The notes below the pieces were generated by a model that ran no database searches, was not told the DNA's origin, and saw only the letters and a program-made list of their open reading frames with translations. The position numbers and the translations under genes were made by a program. A stretch of 64,000 nucleotides of DNA. Origin: Jatrophihabitans sp. GAS493. GTDB lineage: Bacteria; Actinomycetota; Actinomycetes; Mycobacteriales; Jatrophihabitantaceae. How positions within the stretch are numbered: position 1 is the stretch's first letter; every line of letters starts with the position of its first letter. The DNA lies in assembly GCF_900230215.1 (NCBI RefSeq), contig NZ_LT907982.1:4263568-4327567 (forward strand), in the 5' to 3' direction. Shown one piece after another: positions 1 to 8,795 of this stretch.

Positions 1-953
1 CGGCGGCCTTCTGCGCCTCGCTGCTCAACGCACAGCCGATGGGTTTCTACTCACCGCAGTCGCTGGTGCATGACGCCAAGCGCCACGGCGTCACCGTGCT
101 CGGGCCGAGCATCAACATCTCCCTCGCTGCGGCCAACCTGGAGTGGTTGCCCGCTTCTGACGCGAATCTCCTGCATTCTGAGGGCCATGGTGCCCATAGT
201 GCAGGAGGGTTCGCCGAGGCTCCGTACTCCGGGCCCGGGCCGGTGCAGCCCGCGGTCCGGCTGGGGCTGAGCAGCGTGCGCAGCATCAGCGACGCCCACG
301 CCGAGCGGATCGTGGCCGAGCGGGAGAGCAACGGCCCCTTCACCTCGATGGGGGATCTGGCCCGCCGCGTCGGGCTGAGCACCGACCAGGTGGAGGCGCT
401 GGCCACCGCGGGTGCCTTCACCAGTTTCGAGATCGGGCGCCGGGACGCACTCTGGATCGCCGGCGCCGTCTCCTCCTCGCGACCGGGGCAGCTCGATGTC
501 CGCACCTTTGACGAGACGAGCGTCCCCGACCTGCCGGCGATGACCGAACCCGAGCAGCTGATGGCCGACCTCTGGGCCACCGGGATATCGCGTGAGCACT
601 ACCCGACCGCGCTGATCCGGCCCCGGCTGGATGCACTGGGAGTGATCCCGTCGGCCCAGCTGAAGCGAATCAGCAACGGAACACGGGTGATTATCGGGGG
701 GATCGTCACCCATCGGCAGCGCCCGGCCACGGCCCGCGGGGTCACCTTCATCAACCTCGAGGACGAGACCGGCATGGTTAACGTCATCTGCGACCCGATC
801 GTCTGGACCCGCTATCGCAAGGTGGCCCGGATGTCCGGCGGGCTGCTCATCCGCGGCATGCTGGAGCGGGCGGACGGGGTGACCAACGTCAGTGCCGAAC
901 GGATCGAGCGACTACCGCTCGGGCTCCGCTCGACGTCGCGCGATTTCCGTTGA
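1..953 (+). CDS. dnaE2: Error-prone DNA polymerase III alpha subunit DnaE2, C-terminal part
   Basis: The frame is open from the left edge, so the start lies outside the window. The first residues include the helix NAQPMGFYSPQSLV, typical of the DnaE/DnaE2 finger region. A helix-hairpin-helix region follows (around GPFTSMGDLARRVGLS), then a C-terminal OB fold (GGIVTHRQRP, FINLEDETGMVNVI). The protein ends right after the OB fold without the long tail and tau-binding region of replicative DnaE1, which favours DnaE2, the SOS mutagenesis polymerase that works with ImuA/ImuB in actinobacteria. No imu genes are visible here. The assignment to DnaE2 rather than another DnaE is strong but rests on this fragment only. 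Confidence 0.9.
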   Translation, partial: AAFCASLLNAQPMGFYSPQSLVHDAKRHGVTVLGPSINISLAAANLEWLPASDANLLHSEGHGAHSAGGFAEAPYSGPGPVQPAVRLGLSSVRSISDAHAERIVAERESNGPFTSMGDLARRVGLSTDQVEALATAGAFTSFEIGRRDALWIAGAVSSSRPGQLDVRTFDETSVPDLPAMTEPEQLMADLWATGISREHYPTALIRPRLDALGVIPSAQLKRISNGTRVIIGGIVTHRQRPATARGVTFINLEDETGMVNVICDPIVWTRYRKVARMSGGLLIRGMLERADGVTNVSAERIERLPLGLRSTSRDFR

Positions 954-1049
954 CGTACCCGACCGTTTTTGGCTTCGGCGCTTTCGCTCGGAATTGCCGA
1001 TTTTCGCGCGGAAACCGGTGATTCCATGTGAAAAGCGGGGGCTCGACGG

Positions 1050-3116
1050 TCAGCGGAGTTTGTAGACGGTCCAGCTGTCGTTGCTGTAGACCTTGTTCAG
1101 CTTGGCCAGCCCCGCCGGGTCGGTGGTGCCCGGAGCCTCGTTACTGCCGACCACCAGATAATCCGGCTTGTACTTGGCGACGTTCGGGTCGGTGAGATCG
1201 CCCCGCATCAGTGCGGCCAGCGCGGCGTCGCGCCCGGTGGTGTCCAGGTTGTAGTTGAAGAGCCACCCCGGATACGCCTGCAGCAGATTGCGACCGGCCA
1301 CCGTACCGGCCGCCTCCCCGGTGGACGGGGTGCCGGCGAAGATCGCGTTGATCGAGGTGTTCGCCTTGACCCAGTCGGCCAACGCCAAGTCATCGGCCGA
1401 CGCGAACTGGTATTTGAGCTGGTACTCCCGCACGATCGTCAATGCGCCGCCGGTTCCGATCACGGCGAAGGCCACCACCACGGCGACGGTTCGCAGCCCG
1501 CCGGTGGCCCAGGACGTGGGCAGCTTGATACGCATGATCAAGGCTCCGAGGAAGAGCATGGCCAGCATGAAGACGTAGAAGAAAAGCTTCAGGTTGTCAT
1601 AGGCCAGCGGCTGCACGCTGTAGAGCTGGGCCAGCACGAAGAGGATCAGGAACGGGATGTACCAGGGGCGGTACAGCCGCCAGCCCGGACGGAAGAGCAG
1701 CGCGATGATCACCAGCAGAACGATGAGCAGGAACCCGAAGTTGCGCCACTCGAAGGAGAGGATCGGATCTCCGGCGACCCGCACCCAGCCGTGTGTGACG
1801 TGCCCGCCGGTGCCGTTCTCGACGGCGAACTGCTGCCAGGCCAACTGCGGCAGCGCGATGACGATGGCCACTGCGGCGGCGATGAGCCACGTCTTCATCT
1901 CGGCCCGCCGGTGGATGACCACCCAGACGAAGAGCCCGGCGAAGAGCACCGCGGCGCAGATGAAGGAGTGGGCGTGCGTCATCGGCATGAGGCCGAAGAG
2001 CACGGCACCGCTGAAGAGCGCCCGCCGACCGGTCGCATCGAGCGGCACCTCGGCCGGTTGGGTCACCACGACCGGCGCCTTGACGCTGCTGCGGGCCGCC
2101 GCCTTGGTGCCGGCTCGGGCCGGTCGCGAAGTCTGCGACTTGGCTGAACGGCTACCCGGATCGATGGCCGACCCGGCGGCCGAGCCCGACCCATCCAGAT
2201 CGCCGAGCGGCACCGGCATGCCGGCGTCGCCGACGAAGCTGCGGTGCCAGAGGATCGCGATCACCAGCCAGATGCCGAGGCCGAAGAGGAAGGCCCGCTG
2301 CGGCAGCAGCAGGTCGGCGACCGGATTGAAGAACGGCGCATTGTGCTCCCAGGAGCCCGCGAAGCCGTCTGGAAGATTGCCGAGCCATTTGGTCAGGCTC
2401 TTGCCGCTGTCGGAGTAGCTGTGCCAGGCCAGCGTGATGCCGATGAAGGAGCCGCCGGCCAGCGTCAGTACGCACCCGACGACGGCGCCGGCGAAGCTGC
2501 CGAAGAGGCGGCGACCGAAACCGAGGATGAGCTGGGTGATCGACCAGCAGAGCAGCGTGCCGGGAATGGCCAGGGCCAGGTGCAGGCTCCACCCGCCCTT
2601 GAGGAAGAGAGCCGAGAGGAAGTCGATCAGGAAGGGGTACGTCATGTTGGTGCCGCTGGCGATCGGGAGATTGCCCGGGAGCCGATCGGCGTAGGCCTGA
2701 TGGGTCGCGATGTTGGCGTGCAGGCCGAAGTCGGCCCAGGTCGAGCCGGCCGACATCAGCGTCCCGTTGACCGGATTCAGGTCGTGCGTCCAGCTCAGCG
2801 TGGCCCAGAAGAGCAGCGACAGCGCCGCGATCACCGACCAGGCGATGAGCATCCGCCGGCTGAGCGGTTCGAAGCCGCGCCACCGCCCGCGCAGCCACAG
2901 CAGCACGCCGAGCGCGACCACCAACAGCGCCCCGAGCGGGAGGGCAACCGAGTAGGGAAAGACGATGCAGGGCAGCAGCATGATCCAGGTGAAGCCGAAG
3001 CTGCCGACCACGATAGATGCCGCGGCGAACTCAAATACGTTAAGGCGCAGACCCACCCACCGAGTCGCGCTCACACCGAACGCAAGGCTGATAATCAGGT
3101 AGAGCAGCGCGGTCAT
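1050..3116 (-). CDS. Large polytopic membrane protein, glycosyltransferase-like (DUF6541-type)
   Basis: A 688-residue protein with about a dozen hydrophobic segments and a soluble C-terminal domain. It has the general build of actinobacterial GT-C-like membrane proteins (DUF6541 type) thought to act in cell-wall or glycolipid assembly. An early loop carries WTHDLNPVNG. A low-complexity Ser/Ala/Lys-rich cytoplasmic-type insert lies near residues 300-350. The start ATG at 3116 is directly followed by a hydrophobic helix. It diverges from a GT2 glycosyltransferase 82 bp away, a common arrangement for lipid-linked sugar transfer. No catalytic residue can be pinned down, so the exact reaction is unknown. 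Confidence 0.6.
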   Translation of the reverse strand: MTALLYLIISLAFGVSATRWVGLRLNVFEFAAASIVVGSFGFTWIMLLPCIVFPYSVALPLGALLVVALGVLLWLRGRWRGFEPLSRRMLIAWSVIAALSLLFWATLSWTHDLNPVNGTLMSAGSTWADFGLHANIATHQAYADRLPGNLPIASGTNMTYPFLIDFLSALFLKGGWSLHLALAIPGTLLCWSITQLILGFGRRLFGSFAGAVVGCVLTLAGGSFIGITLAWHSYSDSGKSLTKWLGNLPDGFAGSWEHNAPFFNPVADLLLPQRAFLFGLGIWLVIAILWHRSFVGDAGMPVPLGDLDGSGSAAGSAIDPGSRSAKSQTSRPARAGTKAAARSSVKAPVVVTQPAEVPLDATGRRALFSGAVLFGLMPMTHAHSFICAAVLFAGLFVWVVIHRRAEMKTWLIAAAVAIVIALPQLAWQQFAVENGTGGHVTHGWVRVAGDPILSFEWRNFGFLLIVLLVIIALLFRPGWRLYRPWYIPFLILFVLAQLYSVQPLAYDNLKLFFYVFMLAMLFLGALIMRIKLPTSWATGGLRTVAVVVAFAVIGTGGALTIVREYQLKYQFASADDLALADWVKANTSINAIFAGTPSTGEAAGTVAGRNLLQAYPGWLFNYNLDTTGRDAALAALMRGDLTDPNVAKYKPDYLVVGSNEAPGTTDPAGLAKLNKVYSNDSWTVYKLR

Positions 3117-3198
3117 ACTGGCCGCTCAGACATTCGATCACCCTAACATTTCGCTATCACTTGGCGTCGAAAGTAATAGCAGCTACGCTTCGGTAACT

Positions 3199-3945
3199 AT
3201 GAGCCAGCTCACCTCTCTCAGCCTCTTCTTTCCGGTCTACAACGAGGTCGCCTTGTTGGAGCAGACCACGACGGACGCTGCCAAAGCCATTGCCCAGATC
3301 GGTATCTCGGACTTCGAGATCATCCTGGTCGACGACGGCTCCAGCGACGGTTCGAGCGAGCTCGCCGACCGACTGGCCGACGAGGTCGCCGGGGTCCGGG
3401 TCGTGCACCACGCGGTCAACGGAGGCTACGGAGCGGCTCTGCGCACCGGCTTCACCTCGGCTACCAAAGAGTGGGTGCTCTTCACTGACAGTGACGGCCA
3501 ATTCGACGTGGGCGACCTGGCCCGCTTCCTGCCGAGCACGGAGAAGTTCGACGTGGTCCTCGGCTTCCGCGAGGGGCGCAAAGACCACTTCGGCCGCAAG
3601 GTCAACGCGAAGCTCTGGGCGCTTCTGGTTCGGATGGTGCTCAACGTCGGCGTCAAGGACCTCGACTGCGCCTTCAAGCTGATCCGTCGCACCGCGCTCG
3701 AGGACATCATGCCGCTGGAGTCCGACGGTGCCGTCATCTCGGCCGAGCTGCTCTGCAAGCTCAAGCGAGCCGATCACCCGTTCGCCCAGGTCGGCGTCCA
3801 GCACTTCGAGCGCACCGCCGGCGAGGCGACCGGTGCCAGCCTCAAGGTCGTCGCCAAGGCCTTCGTTGAACTGGTCGCGCTGCGGGTCAAGATTCACCGC
3901 GTCGAGCGGGTCAAGCGCTCCGCGAAGTCCAAGGTCTCGCACTAG
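3199..3945 (+). CDS. GT2 family glycosyltransferase, polyprenyl-phosphate sugar synthase-like
   Basis: A 248-residue GT-A fold protein without a membrane anchor. It begins SLFFPVYNEVALLE and has the nucleotide-binding VDDGSSDGS segment, the metal-binding FTDSDGQFD (DxD-type) and the acceptor-loop DLDCAFKL. This is the pattern of dolichol/polyprenyl-phosphate mannose synthase-like enzymes, which load a sugar onto a lipid carrier at the cytoplasmic face. The neighbouring GT-C-type membrane proteins, including a GT39-type mannosyltransferase, would use such a lipid-linked sugar. A perfect-stem hairpin follows the stop codon. Confidence 0.82.
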   Translation: MSQLTSLSLFFPVYNEVALLEQTTTDAAKAIAQIGISDFEIILVDDGSSDGSSELADRLADEVAGVRVVHHAVNGGYGAALRTGFTSATKEWVLFTDSDGQFDVGDLARFLPSTEKFDVVLGFREGRKDHFGRKVNAKLWALLVRMVLNVGVKDLDCAFKLIRRTALEDIMPLESDGAVISAELLCKLKRADHPFAQVGVQHFERTAGEATGASLKVVAKAFVELVALRVKIHRVERVKRSAKSKVSH

Positions 3946-4002
3946 TCACTACCGCGCTTCGGTTGGCGCTGAGCACAGGGCAGTGCCGACCACATAGACG
4001 AT

Positions 4003-4037
4003 GAGAACCCCGCCGGCCTCAGGCTGACGGGGTTCTC
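4003..4037. terminator. Bidirectional hairpin terminator between convergent genes
   Basis: GAGAACCCCG (4003-4012) pairs perfectly with CGGGGTTCTC (4028-4037) around a 15-nt loop. It sits between the stop codons of the convergent GT2 gene and the mannosyltransferase gene. There is no long T-tract, as is usual in high-GC actinobacteria. Confidence 0.75.
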
Positions 4038-4057
4038 TCGTTCCTGCAGGTAACCGG

Positions 4058-5644
4058 CTACCGCCACTTGTTCAGCAGCATCCGCAGGTCGAGACCGCCC
4101 GAGGAGAGCTGCCAGCCGTAGGTGAGCGGGGCGATGAAGAGGAAGCCGAGCAGCATCACGACGAAGATCGTGACGTAGAGCCAGTCGCGCTTCCACTCCC
4201 AGTTCGACCAGAAGTGCTCATCCGATTCGCGGTTCCAGTTCATCAGCACGCCGAGACCGAGCACGGCGAACATGATGCTGTAGAGCAGAGCGAAGAGATA
4301 GTGGTAGAGGAACATGACGCGGTGGATGCGCTCGAAGGGCAGCCAGTTCGCCAGATAACCCACGCCAAGCAGGCAGAGGGCGAAGATGTAACCGGCGAAG
4401 CGGCGCAGCTGGAAGAGCATGTTCGACGCGACGGCGATCATCCCGATGACCGCGCCCCACCAGACCATCGGATTGCCGATGAGGTAGATGTTGCCCTGTT
4501 CGCCCCCGACCGACGGCCCGGCCCAGTAGTAGATGGAGCGGTTCATCAGCGGCCACTGATTCCAGCGCGAGCCGTACGGGTGGCCGATCTTGGTGACTTC
4601 CTTCTCGTACAGCGTCGACGCGTGATAGGTGTCCCAGAACTTGCCCCAAAACGTCATGTGATAGTTCGGGTCGTAGTTCGGGTTACCGATCAGGGTGCGC
4701 TGGAAGCGGGCCGACATATAGGCGTCGCCCGGCCCGGTGTGGGTCAGCAGCGCGAAGTGGATCCAGAAGGCGGCGAAGTACAGCAGCGGCGGCAGTACCA
4801 GGAAGATGGCGGCGACCCCGGCCACCCGCCACCAACTGCGGTCGATTCCACGCTTGGCCCGAATGACGTCCCCGTAGAACTTGACGACGACGTCGTAGAG
4901 CCAGATGAGAGCGATGAGGGCCAGCGCGGTGGCCCCGGTCCACTTGGTGGCGAACGCCGCGCCGCCCAGGAGCGCAGCCAGGACCACGAAGGCCCAGAAG
5001 CGCCAGCCGGTGCGGGTCCGGGTGGCCAGGTAGGCGGCGATGGCGCCGACGCCGAACGCGACGAGCATCGAGTCGGTGAGGACGAAGCGTGACTCGACGA
5101 TCAGCGCGTTATCCAGCAGCACCGCGGTCGCGCCCAGCGCCGCCACCCGCCGACTGGCCTTGAGCTGACGCAGGATGATCCAGACGATCGGCACCAGCAT
5201 GGCGCCGGCGAAGGCCGGCAGGTAGCGAACGGCGGTGTCGGCCTCGGTGCTGCTGGCCACTACGTTCGGGTTCTGCCCGGCCACCCACGACCAGAGCGAG
5301 ATAAGCAGCTTGGAGAGCGGCGGGTGGGGGTCGAAGAAGTACTGGTGCGTGCGGTAGTCACCGGCGGCGGTCTTGAAGTACACCTCGTCGAAGACGACCG
5401 CAGCCGGCTTGGTCACCCCGACCAGGCGAGTGATGAGCGCGAAGAGGGTCAGGATGACCAGCTCGGGACGGTGGGTCAGCCGGTCGCGCCCCCAGCCCTG
5501 CACGCGGGCCAGCGAACCACTGCCCGTCGTCTTCGAACCGTCGGACCCGCGAGGGTCGACAGTCGCATCGTCGGCACTGGCTTTGCTGGACGACTTCACA
5601 CGCGCCTTCGTCGGGACTCGGGCGGAGGCGGGATTCGGCGACAT
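4058..5644 (-). CDS. GT39-type (PMT family) membrane mannosyltransferase
   Basis: A phospholipid-carrier-dependent glycosyltransferase of about 528 residues. It has the PMT signature near the N-terminus: VVFDEVYFKTAAGDYRTHQYFFDPHPPL, written here in parts as FDEVYFKTAAGDY and FDPHPPLSKLL, with the acidic catalytic residue next to the first loop. Around ten hydrophobic segments follow, ending in a short tail. I place the start at the internal ATG at 5644 (MSPNPASARV) because the upstream extension is poorly protein-like. It is a second PMT-family paralogue besides the one at 23.5 kb, whose sequence differs greatly. The acceptor (protein Ser/Thr or a glycolipid) cannot be told from sequence. 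Confidence 0.8.
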   Translation of the reverse strand: MSPNPASARVPTKARVKSSSKASADDATVDPRGSDGSKTTGSGSLARVQGWGRDRLTHRPELVILTLFALITRLVGVTKPAAVVFDEVYFKTAAGDYRTHQYFFDPHPPLSKLLISLWSWVAGQNPNVVASSTEADTAVRYLPAFAGAMLVPIVWIILRQLKASRRVAALGATAVLLDNALIVESRFVLTDSMLVAFGVGAIAAYLATRTRTGWRFWAFVVLAALLGGAAFATKWTGATALALIALIWLYDVVVKFYGDVIRAKRGIDRSWWRVAGVAAIFLVLPPLLYFAAFWIHFALLTHTGPGDAYMSARFQRTLIGNPNYDPNYHMTFWGKFWDTYHASTLYEKEVTKIGHPYGSRWNQWPLMNRSIYYWAGPSVGGEQGNIYLIGNPMVWWGAVIGMIAVASNMLFQLRRFAGYIFALCLLGVGYLANWLPFERIHRVMFLYHYLFALLYSIMFAVLGLGVLMNWNRESDEHFWSNWEWKRDWLYVTIFVVMLLGFLFIAPLTYGWQLSSGGLDLRMLLNKWR

Positions 5645-5829
5645 CACTGGCGCAGAATAACGCAGTAAGCATTGAGAGGTGAGGCTCTGCCGAGAGTTGC
5701 CGCACAACTGGCACCAAGCCGGGGTGGCGTGGGCGCCCGGATCGTAGCGCTCGATGAAGGTTGTTTAGTCGACTCACAAACGGCGCTTTCAACAGGGCAC
5801 TCTGTGTAATTCTCGGTTAACCTGACCCC

Positions 5830-7500
5830 ATGTATCAGTCGTTGGCGCCTGTGCTAGAGAAGCTGATCGAGCGCGGGGCACATGAGCCTGCGATCGATCA
5901 GGCGATCGCCAGCGCGCACGCCAGCGGCCGAGAGCTCCGCGACGTACTGGTCAACGACCACGTCATCACCGAGGCCGACCTCGCCGAGGCGACGGCCGAG
6001 GCCTACGGCCTGCGAGTCATCGACCTGGTGACCCATGACCTCAACAATGAGGCCGCCCAGAAGGTGCCACTGGCGCTGGCTCGCCGACACACCGTGCTCG
6101 GCGTCGGGATCGAACTGGGCGAACTGATCGTCGCCATGAGCGACCCCAACGACGTACTGGCCCTGGACGACCTGCGGGCATCCACCGGGATGTCGATCCG
6201 TCCGGTGGTGGCCGCGCGCGACGACCTGCTCAAGGCCATCGAGCGACTGCAGCGCGAGGACAACGACCTCGGCGAGGTGGCGGCCGCTCTGGGGTCACCG
6301 ACCCAGAACACCAACGCCGACCTGCAGGCCAGCGGCGAGGACGCCCCGATCGTTCGCTACGTCAACTCGCTCATCGAGCAGGCGATCGCCAACCGCGCCT
6401 CCGACCTCCACCTGGAGCCGACCGAGAGTGATCTGCGGGTCCGCTACCGCATCGATGGCGTGCTGCACGAGATCGACACCGTGCCGCACGCGGTGCAGTC
6501 CGCGCTCATCTCGCGCATCAAAATCATGTCGGCGCTGGACATCACCGAACGGCGAGTGCCCCAGAACGGCCGCATGACCGTCAACCTCGGGTCACGTTCA
6601 GTAGACCTTCGTAGCGCTACGCTACCGACGGTCTGGGGCGAGAAGGTCGTCCTGCGAGTACTCGACACCGGCGGTATCGACCTCGATCTGCGCAAGCTCG
6701 GCTTCACCGATGACAACTACGCACGCTTCTCGGAGTCATTCACCAAGCCGCACGGAATGCTTCTGGTTACCGGGCCGACGGGCTCCGGGAAGTCGACCAC
6801 TCTCTACGCCACGCTGAGCAAGATAAGCACGCCAGAGGTCAACATCATCACCGTCGAAGATCCGGTCGAGTACCGCCTACCTGGGATCAATCAGGTACAG
6901 GTGAACATCAAAGCCGGCCTCACCTTCGCCGCTGTATTGCCGGCCATTCTGCGGTCTGACCCCGACGTCGCGCTGGTCGGTGAGATCCGGGACAAGGTGA
7001 CGGCGCAGCTCGCCGTCGAGGCCTCGCTCACTGGCCACCTCGTCCTCTCCACCCTGCACACCAACGATGCACCCAGCGCAATTACTCGCCTGATCGAGAT
7101 GGGGATCGAGCCCTTCCTGGTCGGTTCGTCGGTTGACTGCATCCTGGCCCAGCGCCTGGCCCGCCGCCTCTGCGAGTGGTGCCGCGAGTCCTACCGTCCG
7201 GAGGAGGTCGATCTGCTGGCCTCGCGCTGGCCGGTGGATCTCATCGAATTACCGAAGGAACTCTGGCATCCGGTCGGCTGCCGATCCTGCGCCGGTACCG
7301 GGTATCGCGGTCGGGTCGCGCTGCACGAGGTAATGACCGTCAGCGAGCAGGTGGAGCGGTTGGCGGTGGAGCGCGCATCGGCCAACGAGATCCGCAAAGT
7401 CGCCACCGCCGAAGGCATGCACAGCCTCCGCACGGACGGCCTGCGCAAGGCGGCCGATGGGCTTACGACCGTCGCAGAAGTTCTTCGAGTAGCTGTCTAG
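5830..7500 (+). CDS. pilB: Type IV pilus assembly ATPase PilB
   Basis: A 556-residue secretion ATPase that powers pilus extension. The N-terminal MshEN/GspE-N-like domain (to about residue 140) precedes the AAA-like motor. The motor shows Walker A GPTGSGKST near residue 315, an aspartate-box region (TVEDPVEYRLPG), Walker B DPDVALVGEIRD and the histidine-box helix (HLVLSTLHTNDA). A tetracysteine zinc motif (CEWCRE ... CRSCAG) near residue 440-485 is typical of PilB/GspE and absent from PilT. It heads the pilus locus; the next gene, pilT, starts 158 bp downstream. Confidence 0.95.
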   Translation: MYQSLAPVLEKLIERGAHEPAIDQAIASAHASGRELRDVLVNDHVITEADLAEATAEAYGLRVIDLVTHDLNNEAAQKVPLALARRHTVLGVGIELGELIVAMSDPNDVLALDDLRASTGMSIRPVVAARDDLLKAIERLQREDNDLGEVAAALGSPTQNTNADLQASGEDAPIVRYVNSLIEQAIANRASDLHLEPTESDLRVRYRIDGVLHEIDTVPHAVQSALISRIKIMSALDITERRVPQNGRMTVNLGSRSVDLRSATLPTVWGEKVVLRVLDTGGIDLDLRKLGFTDDNYARFSESFTKPHGMLLVTGPTGSGKSTTLYATLSKISTPEVNIITVEDPVEYRLPGINQVQVNIKAGLTFAAVLPAILRSDPDVALVGEIRDKVTAQLAVEASLTGHLVLSTLHTNDAPSAITRLIEMGIEPFLVGSSVDCILAQRLARRLCEWCRESYRPEEVDLLASRWPVDLIELPKELWHPVGCRSCAGTGYRGRVALHEVMTVSEQVERLAVERASANEIRKVATAEGMHSLRTDGLRKAADGLTTVAEVLRVAV

Positions 7501-7510
7501 CAAAGTTAGT

Positions 7511-7525
7511 TTGACGTAAAGTCAA
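7511..7525. promoter_or_regulatory. Small inverted repeat upstream of pilT
   Basis: TTGAC (7511-7515) and GTCAA (7521-7525) form an inverted repeat with a 5-nt centre in the 158-bp pilB-pilT gap. The left arm could also serve as a -35 element, but no convincing -10 lies at the right spacing. It may be an operator or part of a pilT promoter. Confidence 0.3.
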
Positions 7526-7658
7526 GTTATCCACGCATTCTCGGGAAACTAATTTCCGTTCCAAATTGCGAGTCACCCGGATCACCCCTACCGTTAGCCC
7601 ACGGCGCGTTAAGCGTTCGTAAAGGATTTCAGGCCACGGAAGGGCTAAGGGTGCACTG

Positions 7659-8789
7659 GTGACCAGTCACACCGTCGGAGACGTCTCGCAGCGTTCGCAC
7701 GGATCGGTCGATCTGAGCGAGGAACGCGCTGCCCTGGACACGATGCTCACCGAGCTCGTCCAGGCCAAGGGCTCCGACCTGCACCTGGGCGCCGGCGTCG
7801 CGCCGAAGCTGCGCGTCAGCGGCGATCTCTACGACATGCACGGCTATCCCGAGCTCACCGCCACCGACATCGCGATGCTCATCCGCTCGATCGTCACCGA
7901 CGGCCAATGGGAGCGATTCGAGCGCACCCAGGAACTGGACCTGGCCCACGACGTACCCGGCATCTCCCGCTTCCGAGTCAACGTCTTCTGCGAACGGGGT
8001 GGCTACGGCGCGGTCTTCCGGGCCATCCCGCACGAGATTCGTTCGCTGGCCGAGCTGGAGATGCCTTCAGTTCTCGGCGACTTCGGCAACCTGCACCGCG
8101 GCCTGGTGCTGGTGACCGGTCCGACCGGCTCGGGCAAGACGACCACGCTGGCCGCCCTGCTGGACGAGATCAACCGCCGCCGGTCAGGACACATCCTCAC
8201 CATCGAGGACCCGATCGAGTTCGTGCACCACGGCCGCAAGAGCAAGATCACCCAGCGCGAGGTGGGCAGTGACACCGCCTCCTTCGCGATCGCGCTGAAG
8301 GCCGCTCTTCGTCAGGATCCGGACGTGATTCTGGTCGGGGAAATGCGAGACATCGAGACCGCCGCCGTCGCCATCACCGCGGCCGAGACCGGTCACCTCG
8401 TGCTGGCCACGCTGCACACCTCGAGCGCGGCCCAGACGATCGACCGTCTCATCGACATGTTCCCGCACGAGCAGCAGAACACGATCCGCGCTCAGCTGGC
8501 CAACACGCTGCAGGGCATCGTCACCCAGGCTCTGGTCCGCCGCATCGACCGGCCGGGGCGCGTCGCCGTCACCGAGGTGCTGGTCGCCACGTCGGCCATC
8601 CGCAACCTGGTGCGCGAGGGAAAGATCCACCAGATCCCGTCTTTCATGCAGTCCTCCAGCCTCAACGGCATGCACACCTTCGACTCGTCACTGGCCTCGC
8701 AGGTGCGGGCCGGCGCGATCGACGAACGCACCGCTCGCGGGCTGGCCCACTCCCCCGAGGACTTCGACCGGCTCTTTGGACGGCGGTAA
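7659..8789 (+). CDS. pilT: Type IV pilus retraction ATPase PilT
   Basis: A 376-residue retraction motor. Walker A GPTGSGKTTTLAALL is near residue 155, Walker B DPDVILVGEMRD follows, and the PilT hallmark AIRNLVREGKIHQIPS is present near the C-terminus (family consensus AIRNLIREGK). There is no tetracysteine zinc motif, as expected for PilT. The start is GTG at 7659, preceded by AAGGG (7646-7650). Its presence argues for a retractable type IVa pilus, not a Tad-type pilus, suited to twitching or DNA uptake. Confidence 0.95.
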   Translation: MTSHTVGDVSQRSHGSVDLSEERAALDTMLTELVQAKGSDLHLGAGVAPKLRVSGDLYDMHGYPELTATDIAMLIRSIVTDGQWERFERTQELDLAHDVPGISRFRVNVFCERGGYGAVFRAIPHEIRSLAELEMPSVLGDFGNLHRGLVLVTGPTGSGKTTTLAALLDEINRRRSGHILTIEDPIEFVHHGRKSKITQREVGSDTASFAIALKAALRQDPDVILVGEMRDIETAAVAITAAETGHLVLATLHTSSAAQTIDRLIDMFPHEQQNTIRAQLANTLQGIVTQALVRRIDRPGRVAVTEVLVATSAIRNLVREGKIHQIPSFMQSSSLNGMHTFDSSLASQVRAGAIDERTARGLAHSPEDFDRLFGRR

Positions 8790-8795
8790 AGAACC

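Noticed and set aside
7527-7535. TTATCCACG, similar to a DnaA box
   Set aside because: A single site with no cluster, AT-rich region or dnaA/dnaN neighbours, so not an origin.
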